A stretch of 57,500 bases of DNA. It comes from Neocallimastix lanati (nom. inval.). Lineage: Eukaryota > Neocallimastigomycota > Neocallimastigomycetes > Neocallimastigales > Neocallimastigaceae. Made by a program: the position numbers and the translations under genes. Position 1 is the stretch's first letter. Each line of letters begins with the position of its first letter. Under the pieces are notes generated by a model, which made no database searches, was not told the DNA's origin, and saw nothing but the letters and a program-made list of their open reading frames with translations. The stretch covers positions 1,312,501-1,370,000 of the forward strand of contig JACVTC010000023.1 in the NCBI GenBank assembly GCA_016946835.1, given 5' to 3'. Shown here piece by piece: positions 39,656-52,266 of this stretch.

Positions 39656-42019
39656 ATGGATAATTAAATAAAACACAGCTTGAATAGTAAATGATGCGTA
39701 TTAATAAAAATTTATAAATAGGTAAATTTTTGATTAAAAATAATTTTTAGTAATGCTAAATAATAAATGTATGAATAAATAATATAAATAATATATATTA
39801 GATAAAAGTATCAAAAAATTAAAATAAAAATGAAATGAAATGAGTAAAATATGATTAAAATATTCATAATTTAATAATTTATTTAGTATCATGATTTATA
39901 ATTTTAAAAATGTAAATTTTAAAATAAATAGAAATTACAAATTACATTTAATATTATTAACAAAATTCAAAATTCAAAATTCAAAAATTCAAAAATTCAA
40001 AAATTCAAAAAAAAAAAAAAAAAAAAAAAAACGTTTTTTTAAATTATATATTATATATATTAAAATATATAAAGTATACTATTTATTATAGCATATAAAA
40101 AGTATTAAATGTAAGATACATTAATTTATATTGGTGATACAATGTATTTACATTATATATAGATTATATATATTAATTAATTTTAATATAAATGATTAAT
40201 CAAATAATAAGAATAATTTATATAATAAAAGGAATAGAATAAATTTTTAAATATTGAAATATTGTTGTACATAAAAATGATATTATATAGGATACTTGTA
40301 AATAGTGTTTAGTGATTTATAATACTTTGCTTTTTAATCATTAAATTATTAAATATAAATATGTTCCTATATATAACTATTTCTGTTTACTTCTCTATTT
40401 AATCTTATATACATTAATATTAATAATATATAAAATATATATTATTAGGTGTAAAAAAAAATATTTAAAATTTAAAACTAATAATAAAAATAATAAACTT
40501 TTTTAATTACTATTCATATTTCTTAATATGTTGTTTATTATTATGTATAAAGTTATTAAAGATTATAATATATATTATTATTTTATGTATTCCAAATTTA
40601 TAATTAAAAATATTAAATTTAAATATAATAAAATAATATAAATTTTAATTTATTCGTTTTTTTAATATATAAAAATATATTTGATTTAGAATAAGGTTTA
40701 TAAGATGGATATTAAAATCAACTTTTCAATTGGTAACATTTTAAGTCATAATTCCTAAAAAGTTTATTGCTACATATATTTTAATATTATTAAACATATA
40801 TTATTAAAATTTATATAATATATTATTACTTTATTATAAATATATTAATATGTAAAATAATATATTATATGAACTATTATTTAATATTCTAATTTATATA
40901 ATATTATTTATACTGTGATAAATATATATTTAATAGTTTTCATTTATTAATTTATATTATTGATTTTGTCCAATATACTATTTAATATATTATTTATTGA
41001 TATATATATTTATAATATTTATAATATTTATAATATTCGTAATATTTATAATCATATAAAATATTATTAGTAGGATTTAATATATTTATATAAAATATTT
41101 TATAGAAATATAAAATATAAATATTAAATCAATTTCTTAATTTCTTAGAAACCTTCATGTTTATATACATTTTTATTACATATTTATAATAAACAATTTA
41201 ATATTAAACCAGAAAATTGTGTTTTATTGATACGATAATAATTTCATCAATATTATAATTTACTAAAAAAAAAATTGTAATTATCATAATTATAATTTAG
41301 ATATAAGTTAAGATTTTCAATAGTTAATAATATAATTTTATATCAAAAACTAAATAATTATAATATTATTAATGAAAGATAATTTCTTTTGTTATTTTGT
41401 TTTTGTTAATTCTATAAATAATTCTATTAGTATTAATTGTATTAAATATATATTTAAGTTTTTAAAAAACAATGGTTTTGATATCTACTACTATGACAGT
41501 GGTCCTTAAAGAAATAGAATATATACATATATATATTCTAATGATTTAATATATATATCTATATAAATTAAAAATTTTTATTATTTTGGTTATTAATAAA
41601 TAATTTTATATGAATTTGTATAAATTTACTGCATTTTATTTTACTGCTAAATTGTAATACTCTTTAATTTTATTTTTTCATTTTTTATTTTTTTTATTCA
41701 TTTATTTAATCATTATTGAATATCGCATTAACTATTTTAATTTTAATTTTAATTTTTTATTTATTTTTATTTTTATTTTTAATGAAATTATATCATAAGA
41801 AAAATATTAGAAAAGAAGAATATGCAAAGATAAAAAAATAAAACGTACCATAAAAAATATTTTTTTTTTAAAACACAAAAAGTAAGAGAAGTTATTCCCA
41901 GATTATATTTCATCATATTTTTATATCATAAATACAAATGTAAATATACATGTTTTTTTGTATATATAATGGATGTAATCATAATAACAACAATAATTTA
42001 TATAATAATAATAATGATA

Positions 42020-42053
<34 letters not shown>

Positions 42054-44657
42054 GCCAAGGGAGTGAATAATTTATTATTTTTTCAATATATATTTTTCAA
42101 ATATATTTTTAAATATTTTTAATTTTTAATAATTATATAGAATAAATATTTTAATATTAAATTTAAACTTTTTTTTAATAATATATTATATTAATCTTTT
42201 TTACATATTTTTGATGTTAATTATAATTATAAATATATTAATAATATATACTTGAAATATTCAAATGACAGATATCCTTCCACAAATTTATATATATAAA
42301 TAATATACAAAATATATAATGTCATATAATAATATATATCAAAAATATATTATAATGTATTATTCAATAAATATTATATAATTTATTATATTTATTAGTA
42401 TATTTTATTTTATTCCATGATTTTTGAATTAAAAAACTTTATTAATATGAAAATTAAGTTATTTAAATAGAAAATGAAAAGGCACTTTTTTACATTAAAA
42501 TTATAATATTTAAATTATAAAAAAAAAATTAAAAAAATACGTTGTTAATATATTATAAATTATTATCTAATATATTTTTATATATATTAAATTTATTTAA
42601 TTAATTATGGATTGAATTTATACATTTAAAGTAAATTAAAATTCTTTTATAATTAGTATCCTTTTTTTTTAATAAATAAAATTTATATTATATAAAATGT
42701 AATATATAATATATTATTTTGTAATTTTAATTAAAATATTTAATGATCTAATAAATTATAATATATGTAAGATTTACTAAAAAATTAGTAACATATATAT
42801 AAAGAATTACATATTTACATTTATTGATTTTATATTATTATATATTATATAATTAATAAAAAGTAATAAAAAATATAGATTTAATATATATTAATGTATA
42901 TTATAAATGTATTGAATATACAAACTTAACTGATAGTAATTAAAGTTAAATATTAATTAATATTTAATTGGAATTTAAAATAATAACAAAATAAAAAAAT
43001 AAATAGATTTTATTAAACTCTATTTAATTATATAATAATATTAATAATATATAGTGCAATATAATAGAATATATTATATAATACATTTATAAAATATTTT
43101 TATTAAAAATTTATATGCAATGTATATAATTAATAATATATATATTATATTATACTATATTATATACTCGTATATAATCTTATTGAAAATTATACGCTCT
43201 ATAATACCAAAAATAATATATTATCAAGAGGTTAATATTAGCATATATTATTAATATAATAATAAATATATATATAATACAGTAATATTAATTAATATAA
43301 TATATAATATATTTAAATTGAACTTTAGAATTAACATAAATGTTAAATATTGTTGAATAAAAGTAATATTTATAAACAACTTTAATAAACTTTGTTATTT
43401 ATAATATTTTACTTCTATGAATTAATCAATACACCTTTAAAATATATATAAAATAATTAATCAATTTATTTTTTGTAATATATTATAAAAGTACTTTATA
43501 ATATATTGATTATATATTAACCAAATGTCACATATTTATATATTTAATAATAATCGGAATATATTAAAGCACCATATTCTATCAGCATACTGATAATATA
43601 TATATAATTAAAATTTAAACTTTTATTATATTTCTAATAAATATTTTTAAAATAAATCAAAAAATTTTATATATATTTTTTTTTAAATTAAACTAATATA
43701 AAATAAACAATTAAATTATATACATTGATATATTATTTCTTTTAAAGAAGTATATAACCTTTTTTATAAAAAAAATTATTTTATACTATTTTTTTTTTTT
43801 TAAAAAAATTTTTTTTATCATATATTTTAATTTCATATAAAAATATTACTTTTTCTCTCCATTTTAAAATTTTCTTTACTTTTTTTTTTAAATTTTTTTT
43901 TATTAATAAAAATAGATTCTTTTTTTTTTTTTTTGTTTTAAAAAAAAAATAAAATAAAAATAAGGGAAAAAGAAAAAGAAATATTAAAATAACTAAATTT
44001 TTCTAAAGAATTTTAATATAATAGTACAATAGATAAAAAAAAAAATTTAAGAAATAGTTTTTAATAATATAATAGATTTTTAAAAATTATAATTTTATGT
44101 AATTACCCAGATTATATATAATTTATTCTTTTTAAATATTAAACTATTTAATACAAATAATAAAAATTTATATTTCATTTTTAAGGAAGTTTTTTATGAT
44201 AAAAGTAATATCATAAAAAAAAAATAATTAAACTTAACAGAACTAAGAGAAATATTATATTAAATAGTTAAATTAATTAAAATTAATAAATATTAGATAC
44301 TTTTATTTATAATAATTTAAAAATATATATTTAAAAAGGTAAATTAAAATATGATAATTTGTAATATTTTATTAAAAGTATTAATATTTAAATAAAATAA
44401 AATATTTTTAAAAAATATTAATAATTTTTAATTATTTAAAAAAAATTATATATTTTTATTAATATATATTTATAAATTATATTTAAAAAAGGAAAATAAA
44501 ATATTTTTTGTGTTATTTTTCTTATTTTTCTTTTCTTTGGTTAAAATAATAATAATAATAATAAAATAAAGAAAGAAAGCGAAAATATACATATATTTTG
44601 TCGTATAATATACTCTTGACAATAATTTTATAATATTTATAAAATTATAGATATAAT
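35916..44657. other. Long AT-rich desert
   Basis: About 8.7 kb of almost pure A/T. Notable only for AATA/AAATAAT-type repeats at about 38540-38710 (a degenerate minus-oriented relative of the heptamer), ATA repeats at about 39618-39652 and 42020-42052, and a TCAAAAAT run before an A-tract near 39966-40031. No gene, RNA gene or element is supported. Confidence 0.55.
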
Positions 44658-47600
44658 ATGTCAAAATTAGGAAATATGTCTACTAAAGTTAAAGCTTCAA
44701 AAACTACTACCATGACCTCTCACAGAAGTAAATCTATCAAGAGATCTAAGACTTATGATACCTATACTATTCCATACCCTCCATACTTATTTTATAATAA
44801 TGCATTTACTTATCCATATTTTTATCAAAGTTCATTGATACCGTCTATATACAATACTAAACCAAGAAAAACAAAAAGTAAATCCAAATCTTTATCTAAA
44901 ACTCATTCTACTAATAGTACTACTAGTACAATTAAAAAAGAAAGCACTATTAATAGTACTATTAATGATAAAAGTAATATTAATTCAACATCAACAACAG
45001 TTACAACAATACCTACAACAAAAGTATCTTCATCCCATAACAGTAAATATTCTAAATCAAATGCTTCTACTTCATCAGTAGCGGTTACTTCGTCATCAAC
45101 ATTTTCTGTCGCATCTTCAACGACAACTACTACTTTTACAAATTCATATGGATTAGACCAACAACAAATAGGTCGTCGTATAAGAAATCATACTGAAAAA
45201 AGTGATAACAATATTTTAAAGAAGATAACTCTCAGTCCAAAGCAATCTTCTTCAATATATGAAAATGAATCATCGTCATATGCTTCGTCTGTCTCAAATT
45301 CTGATACCAATAAATATAGTAATAAAACTAGCATTGATTATAAAAATAGTTTAATAAATTCTATAAGTAATTATAAAAGCCCATCATATACCAGTAATGG
45401 CTATTCATTAGATAGCAATGGAATTGAAAGTTCAAAAAGTTCAAGTTTTGGTTCATTAATATCACAAAATAAATCCAAAATTAGTGATAATAGTTCAACC
45501 CTCTCAACTGCAACATCCTTAGAATCAGATAGAATACCATTATCCTCAACTAATTCAAATATTTCATTAAAAAGGAATAGTAAAAATCAATCTAGTTCTA
45601 ATTATCAATCTTCTACAGCAACATCTTCAGTACATTCTTCTTCCTATTATTCTTCAAGTTCAAGTCAAGATTCTTTTAAATCATTTGCTCCAACAACTTC
45701 CTCTGGTTATTCTGTACCACCAAGTCTTAGTAGTTCAACTAAAGTCAATTCTTATAATTATAATCAAAGCTTGAGTCAAGAATTTCCTGAAGATTCTAAA
45801 TCATTCCCAACACCACCGGCAACACCATTACCAAAATGGGCTCCAAACGCAACCTCTCCTTCTAGCAATAACAATAATTCATTCGATACCAAATCTAATA
45901 TATCTGGACCTTCAACTACCCAAAAGAAATCGTCACCATTAGTCAAAAGTCAATCAATAAATTATTCATCGGATACAACGAACGCAATGTCAATTCAAAC
46001 TACAGCAACACTTTCAGGAAGGTACTCAAATAAATATATTAGTACTTCTTATAGTAGTGTCCAAAATGAAAATGATGAAAATAAAAGTGATATATCATTG
46101 TTGTCTACAGTAGTAACTACATCCCCAAAATCAAAAATAATGCAAAATAATGATCATTACAAGTCTTTATATCCTTTAAGTAATACTAATAAAAAGAGAA
46201 AGTCTTCTATATCTGATTTATCATCTAATGATTCAATAATGTCAGGTTCTTTTGAAAATTATACTAATGAAAAAATAAGTAATAATGATAATTTCAAGAG
46301 TAATTCTTATTCTACTTTTAATAATTCATATCAATCCAAGTCACCAAATATGAAATTATTTAAAGAAGATGGTAAAGATAAAAAGTTAATAAATAGTTAC
46401 ATTTCACCAAAGAATAGTAATAATGAATCCAAGGATTCAGTCATTTCACCATATTCCAAAAGTTTATCTAATATCAAGGCGAAAACTAAAGTAAATAAGT
46501 ATAAGAGACCAAAAACATATACTACAAATATTCAATTACTATCAGAAGGTACTAATATGGAACGGCTAAAGGAGCAAGAGAAAGAACTATATGCAAAACA
46601 TGCTAGTCGTATGAATGCTATTATTCAAGAAGAAATGGCCAATGAAATAAGAAAAGAAATGTTAAATTATGAATTTGATGAAAATAGCAATAACATTAAT
46701 TTATTTAATAAAAAAACAACAGCCTCTTCTATTTCGTCTAATTCTACTACAACAAACGTTAAATCAAATATCATAAAAAATGCTTCTTCTACAAATTATA
46801 TACAATCAACTACTAAGCCAATAAGTACTTCTGTCCCAGCGTCAATTCCTTCACAAACAGCAATTCCAAAACCAAATACAACAAGATCATTAAATACTTC
46901 GGTAACTAATTCAACAATGAAGGAAATTCCAAGAAATATTGACTCTAACATTTCATCAAATAGTTCATTATATCCATCACAACTTATTAAAAATGAATAC
47001 TTATCTCAACCAATACCACAGCCTCTGTCACGACCACAAGCACAGCCACAACCAAAATCACAACCTTTAAGTAAGGAGTATTCTTCCAGTTATGTCTCTT
47101 CAATGCCATCTCATAATATTCATCAAAATGTTACGCAATCATCATATAATAAAAGTAATTATGCACCATCACAATCATCACAGCCATTAAATCAAACTTT
47201 ACCAAATAATACAATGAGTAAGGCAATCAATAGAAGTACTATTGTTAATAGAAATATTCCATTAGACAAACCTGAACAAACATCCATTTCATTTAATAAT
47301 AATAATAATAATAATTGTAATTATGATAATTATTCTAACAATTATAATAATCATACTAATAACTATAATGATAATTATAATGGTCATTCTAATGATTATA
47401 ATAATAATAACAATTATAATGGTCATTCTAATAATTATAATAACAACTATAATAGTTATTCTAATAAATACAATGATAATTATAATGATAATTTTAATAG
47501 TCATTCAAATAATTATAATAATAACGATTATGATAGTCATTCCAGTAACTATAATGACAATACTAATTATAATGGTCATTCTAATAATTATAATAATAAT

Positions 47601-48068
47601 AATGATTCATCTTCTTATTATCCATCATCAAATTATCAAAGAAATTATCAAGATCAAGTTATTTCCAATAGTGATAATAATAATTCAAGACAAACAAATA
47701 TTAAAATGAACAATTATATTGAGCCAACAACAACTAAAAGTCCAATGAATATGTCAGTTGTTCCAAATAATCAATTTGTTATGAATTCTTCAAATTATAT
47801 TTCCAATGTTTCAAAACCAATTTTAACTACCTCAATGATGACTTCCACACAAATGAATACCCCAATTTCTTCTATACCATCAAATACTAACAAACCAATA
47901 GTACAACCTTATTCAACTGAATTAATGAAAGAAAAATCAAATATTTCATATGCTTCTTCAAATTCAAACATCGAAGCTAATCCAAGCTATGAAAATAAAA
48001 AAGAAGAAAATGCAGAGGAAATGCAAGATGCAGCTGAAATTTTATTACAAATGCATTTATGCGTTTAA
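44658..48068 (+). CDS. Ser/Thr/Asn-rich low-complexity protein, 1136 residues, function unknown
   Basis: Complete single-exon frame, ATG (MSKLGNMSTK) to TAA. I recognise no family. Order: a basic N-terminus with a Tyr/Pro/Phe patch (YTIPYPPYLFYNNAFTYPYF, about 37-56); long Ser/Thr/Asn-rich disorder; a proline block around 382-400 (TPPATPLPKWAP), which has TP sites of the kind used by proline-directed kinases; a charged helical stretch at about 634-680 (MERLKEQEKELYAKHASRM...), the one coiled-coil-like part; a Gln/Pro patch at about 783-811; an Asn/Tyr/His/Ser repeat at about 878-985 with NYNGHSNNYN-type units; and a C-terminal helix ending AEEMQDAAEILLQMHLCV. No signal peptide or transmembrane segment. 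Composition suggests an intracellular regulator or granule-forming protein (inference). Codon bias and mixed blocks outside the repeats argue that it is a real gene. Confidence 0.85.
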   Translation: MSKLGNMSTKVKASKTTTMTSHRSKSIKRSKTYDTYTIPYPPYLFYNNAFTYPYFYQSSLIPSIYNTKPRKTKSKSKSLSKTHSTNSTTSTIKKESTINSTINDKSNINSTSTTVTTIPTTKVSSSHNSKYSKSNASTSSVAVTSSSTFSVASSTTTTTFTNSYGLDQQQIGRRIRNHTEKSDNNILKKITLSPKQSSSIYENESSSYASSVSNSDTNKYSNKTSIDYKNSLINSISNYKSPSYTSNGYSLDSNGIESSKSSSFGSLISQNKSKISDNSSTLSTATSLESDRIPLSSTNSNISLKRNSKNQSSSNYQSSTATSSVHSSSYYSSSSSQDSFKSFAPTTSSGYSVPPSLSSSTKVNSYNYNQSLSQEFPEDSKSFPTPPATPLPKWAPNATSPSSNNNNSFDTKSNISGPSTTQKKSSPLVKSQSINYSSDTTNAMSIQTTATLSGRYSNKYISTSYSSVQNENDENKSDISLLSTVVTTSPKSKIMQNNDHYKSLYPLSNTNKKRKSSISDLSSNDSIMSGSFENYTNEKISNNDNFKSNSYSTFNNSYQSKSPNMKLFKEDGKDKKLINSYISPKNSNNESKDSVISPYSKSLSNIKAKTKVNKYKRPKTYTTNIQLLSEGTNMERLKEQEKELYAKHASRMNAIIQEEMANEIRKEMLNYEFDENSNNINLFNKKTTASSISSNSTTTNVKSNIIKNASSTNYIQSTTKPISTSVPASIPSQTAIPKPNTTRSLNTSVTNSTMKEIPRNIDSNISSNSSLYPSQLIKNEYLSQPIPQPLSRPQAQPQPKSQPLSKEYSSSYVSSMPSHNIHQNVTQSSYNKSNYAPSQSSQPLNQTLPNNTMSKAINRSTIVNRNIPLDKPEQTSISFNNNNNNNCNYDNYSNNYNNHTNNYNDNYNGHSNDYNNNNNYNGHSNNYNNNYNSYSNKYNDNYNDNFNSHSNNYNNNDYDSHSSNYNDNTNYNGHSNNYNNNNDSSSYYPSSNYQRNYQDQVISNSDNNNSRQTNIKMNNYIEPTTTKSPMNMSVVPNNQFVMNSSNYISNVSKPILTTSMMTSTQMNTPISSIPSNTNKPIVQPYSTELMKEKSNISYASSNSNIEANPSYENKKEENAEEMQDAAEILLQMHLCV
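47290..47612 (+). repeat. In-gene degenerate Asn/Tyr/His/Ser repeat
   Basis: Imperfect tandem units of roughly 33-60 bp encode NYNGHSNNYNNN-like peptides (GHSN or SHSN every 10-20 residues). Length is likely to vary between strains. Open frames on the other strand and in other phases here are shadows of the repeat. Confidence 0.85.
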
Positions 48069-48437
48069 TTATAATTGGATATAACATTTTATTTATAAAT
48101 ATATTAAGATATTATATATTAAAAAAAATTATTTTTTTTTTTTTATTATTTAAATGGATCTTTTTATTTTTATTTTTTTTATATATATATATAAACTTTA
48201 ATAAATGAATGATAATTTTGTAAATATTTTATTAAAAATCATTTTTACTTAGTAAGTTTTCAGTAATTTTAATTAAATTATATTGAAGTAAAATGTTTAT
48301 ATAATTTTGATATTAAATCCATAAACTTTATTTTTTATTTTTTATTTTTTACTTTTTATTATTATAATTTTTATTTATAATTTATTTATATTTTTTATTA
48401 TTAGTAGTAATTTATTTATTTTACACATACTGGTTTG

Positions 48438-48489
<52 letters not shown>

Positions 48490-48516
48490 AGCCTAATAAT
48501 GCAAATAATAATAATA

Positions 48517-48554
<38 letters not shown>

Positions 48555-48795
48555 ATAATAAAAAAATAAAAATATTAATAAATATTAATAAATGAATAAT
48601 TATTATAATTAGAGGAATGTGTTATTTAAATTTTATTATTTATGTGTATATATCTATATATATTAATTAATAATGAAACAATTTATAAATAAAATATATC
48701 TATATATATTTAAATATTTTATAAATAAAAATTATTATAATTATTCTACTTTATGATACAAAAATTATTATCATTTTATAGATTTTATCCTTATA
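48069..48795. other. AT-rich 3' flank with two A-tracts
   Basis: A-tracts at 48445-48487 (43 nt) and 48520-48553 (34 nt). No gene is seen. Confidence 0.6.
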
Positions 48796-48906
48796 CCTAC
48801 GGTATAATCATCGATGAATGAGAAAATTTTAGAAACTACTGCTTCTAATGCACTTTTATAATATTTCATTTCATATATTTTATTAATCATTTAAATAATG
48901 TAATTA

Positions 48907-48964
<58 letters not shown>

Positions 48965-48965
48965 A
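48796..48965 (+). mobile_element. LINE fragment F (3' end) with ATT-repeat tail
   Basis: ATCATCGATGAATGAGAAAA and then TTAGAAACTACTGCTTCTAA and TGCACTTTTATAATATTTCA closely match copy A at about 24474-24560 (ATCATAGATGAATGGGAAAA and following). Where copy A continues ATTATTATTAT-AAATTAAATAAAG, this one runs into about 19 ATT units (48906-48963) and then directly into copy D. Confidence 0.75.
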
Positions 48966-51900
48966 CCTATTTTATTTTCTTGCAAAGTTCTCTCTGATGG
49001 CTTTATAAGGCCTGCTAAAGACTCTAAATGGTCTACACGTATTTGTAAAACAAAAAATTCAGATATTTTATCACATAATTATTTTTCAATCATAGCAAAT
49101 GACCTCGATTCTCATTACAATTCGCTTACGGCTGATGAAATGGTAGAAAAATTTATCAATACAACAAATAATATCGGGAAAGATATTAAGGCTTTCATTC
49201 CAACAAATTTAAAGGGCTCTGCTTTTCATTTCTCTCTTACTTGCATAAAATCTAAATTTGGTCAAGATATTATCTCTCCTACTAAGCAATTAGATAGATG
49301 GGCTGAATATTATAAAGATCTAGCTTCTGATCCCTCAGGTCACAGCCTTAATCGTAATTTCTGGATCCATGCTTTAAGGAATATTAGTCTTAGATCCTCT
49401 ACCTGGAATATCAATGGTCCTATTACGATTGAAGATATTAAAAAAACTATTTCATCTATGAAAAACAACAAAGCACCCGACCCCGATGATATCCCGATTG
49501 AATTCTACAAAGCTCTGTTTTGCAATGAAGAATTACTAGAAACACATCCTGCCGTTGGAAAAGTGTCTTAAATTGATTTTTAATAAAATATGGAATGGGA
49601 CCCTTCCTAAAAAATGGAACTCTGCTTCTATTGTATCAATCTCTAAGAAAGGTGACCTATCAGATTGTAGTCATTATCGAGGTATTTCTCTCATTAATGT
49701 TGGACTGAAAATCATTTCAAAAATTATAACAGATAGAATATCTACTTAACGCACTCTCACACAATTTCATTAGACCTGAACAATTTGATTTTCGCAACCG
49801 TGAAGAATGCATTAGAGTTTATTCATTTCCGTTAGAGAAATTTGCCAAAGAAGAAAATTTCAAAGAAAATTCACATATTTAGCCTTTTTTTAGATCTTAA
49901 AAAAAGCTTATGATTCAGTTCCTATTTTTAACATTCTTACTAAATTATATCATTATGGAGTACGTGGTAAATGTTTTGATTTCCTTTGTAATTTATATAC
50001 TTCATCTATAGCACGTGCTCGATTTGCTTCAATGTTATCAAATGAATTTCCTATTAAAAGAGGTGTTCGTCAAGGTTGTCCATTATCTCCAATCTTATTC
50101 AATTTATTCATCAATGATATACGAAATGAATGTGAAAAGTATGGTGTTAATATTGTAAGAAAAAAGTGTTGTGGTGGGCTCTTTGCTTATGATGTTGTTC
50201 TCATTGCTCCAAGTGTTAAAAAAATTTAGAAAAATTATTAAAAAAGGTTAAACATAAATGGGCTAATTTAAATGAAATGACTTTTGGTATTAAAAAATGT
50301 GCAACTATGGTTATAAAACCAATAAACTTCCAATCTCCTCCAAATTATAGTGACCCAACCTTCTATTTAGGAATGAATGCTATTCCTAAAGTTTCTAGTT
50401 ATATTTATCTTGGTATTCCTTTTTCTGATGATCTCTTACTAGAACACATTATATCTCACATGCATTTTAAAGTTGGAAAATTCCTTCTTTCATTTGCACG
50501 TTTCTTTTCAAATAAACTTATTCTTATTGCATACAAGAAAAAAATTCTTCAATCCTTTGTTATTAGTAAAGTAATTTATTATTCTCCTTAACTTGGTTCA
50601 AGCAAATCTAGAACGGCAAGAATTTAAACATTAATTAATACCAGTCTAGTCTATTTTGGTGTATCGTATCTTTCTCTAAAAATGGTAAAACAAGTTCAGA
50701 AAACAATGACTATATTAGACATAATTTTACTATGAGTACTTATGCTTTATCTTGAGATCTAAGCATTCTTCCTATCGCTGGTATATGCGCAGCCTTACAG
50801 ATTAAATCATTTGCAAAATGGAGTAAATCAAACTGTATTATAAAAGATCTTATTAAATCTATTCCCAAGATGCCTTATTATTCCTGGACTAAAGAATCTA
50901 GAACGCTGTACAAAAAAATAAAAAAATATAAATGTGTGAACTATGACGATATTTATAGAATATTACTGGAAATCAGTTTCCAAATTTCAAGGTATCAAAG
51001 GTCAAAATTACGATAGTCGCAAGTCCTCAAATAATAAAGTTATAAAATTATGCTTAGCTTAAAATATCCCAAATTCAACTTTGGGTTTTCGTGGATTATA
51101 CGTTGACACTTGTGGTTATAAATGCAATACTACTATTGCTATTAGAAATAGGTAGAGTATCAGAAGACTGTCCCAAGACTTGTCCCTGTCGTGGCGAAGG
51201 TAATCAATCTTTTGAGCTATTGGATTTTTAAATGCAATACTCTTGCATCTTTTAGATGAAATTCTTTAAATTTCATCGATGATCTCTATGTTTTGTTCGT
51301 TCAGATGATTAGAGAGTTTAATCCTCTTTTTTCCTATGACTCTATTTCTGATTTTAAAGATTATATCAATCATTATATATATATATATATACTTGTTCTT
51401 TCTTGGTGGAACTTTAGCTTTAAATGAGCTATATTTCGATAAAGGGGAACAGAGACAATTAAATGAATCTACTTTTTCAAAAGTTCATCTGAGTCACCTG
51501 TTCTAAAAATTGTGGGCTTGGCGGAATTCTTAACTAGCGCAATACCTATCATAAGTAGTTCGTTTAGCACTATTAATTGGATAGGTATTCCAAAATACCA
51601 AACTTAACCAAGAGCGTCGACGTTCGTTCTGATAAGGCATAATAATAATAATAATACAGGATCAGGATCATCATCTATTTCCACGAAGGATGAATCTCGC
51701 CCTAGTAGTTCAATAAATGATGAATCTGGGGAGAGTTTAGTGGACACCACACTATCTATTTTAAAGATGTTACTTCTAGGTTTTATTGTTTTTTTTATTT
51801 GTTAGGAAGGGAAAATTCCAGCATAGTACAACTTGCCGAAATACATAGTATTTTTGAGCGTTTAATCCCGATGAATAGGAAGAGTTAGGAGAGACCTTTT

Positions 51901-52054
51901 CGTCCTTGTAACTCGAAACATCATTTCTTTTTTTTTAATATTAATAAAAAAAATAAAAATTCATATATCTTTTTTTCATGTATTTTTTTTTAATAAATAT
52001 TATTAAATAAAGTTTATTTATTCTTAGTCCCAAAAAAAAAAAAAAAAAAAAAAA
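48966..52054 (+). mobile_element. LINE copy D (longest; 5'-truncated, inactivated)
   Basis: About 3.07 kb ending in TTATTCTTAGTCCC plus a 23-nt poly(A) tail (52032-52054). Order: the linker between endonuclease and RT (from about 48966, in frame with 49140), RT finger motifs (NKAPDPDDIPIEFYKALF), RT palm, post-RT region, Cys-rich C-terminal motif DCPKTCPCRGEG near 51166-51195, the TTCTTGGTGGAA block near 51390, the AAGAGCGTCGACGTTCG signature near 51610, and a Ser-rich tail (SSSISTKDES...). The endonuclease domain is missing. At least four frameshifts or stops. The family looks like the L1/Tad-like part of non-LTR elements; the clade is not resolved by eye. Confidence 0.9.
49140..50591 (+). 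pseudogene. Reverse transcriptase of LINE copy D, frameshifted with mutated active site
   Basis: The pieces read in order: 49140-49571 (linker, NGPITIEDIKKTISSMKNN, then NKAPDPDD), 49555-49749 in another frame (KGDLSDCSHYRGISLINVGL), a degraded section with LDLKKAYDSV near 49893-49920, 50032-50229 (GVRQGCPLSPILFNLFIND), and 50277-50591 (MTFGIKKCATMVIKP, YIYLGIPFSDDLLLEH). The catalytic F-A-D-D box is F-A-Y-D at 50182-50193: the first metal-binding Asp is Tyr. With the frameshifts at about 49560 and 49745, and the stop at 50227, it cannot make active enzyme. Confidence 0.9.
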
Positions 52055-52266
52055 TTTTATATAAATATTTTATTCAATATAAGTTTATATTCATAATTTT
52101 TTTTTTTTTTTATTTTATTATAATAATATTACATATAAATATTAGAAATAATACATTATTTTCATATATTCTAATACATAAACAATTAATAATTTTAACA
52201 CTAATAAAATAATACTTTACTATTATCAAATTTGATCGATCTATTTCTTTTAAATTAAATAAAATT

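Noticed and set aside
47289-47709. Ile-rich frames on both strands inside the 44658-48068 gene
   Set aside because: Shadows of the AAT/TAT repeat encoding the Asn/Tyr stretch in the true frame.
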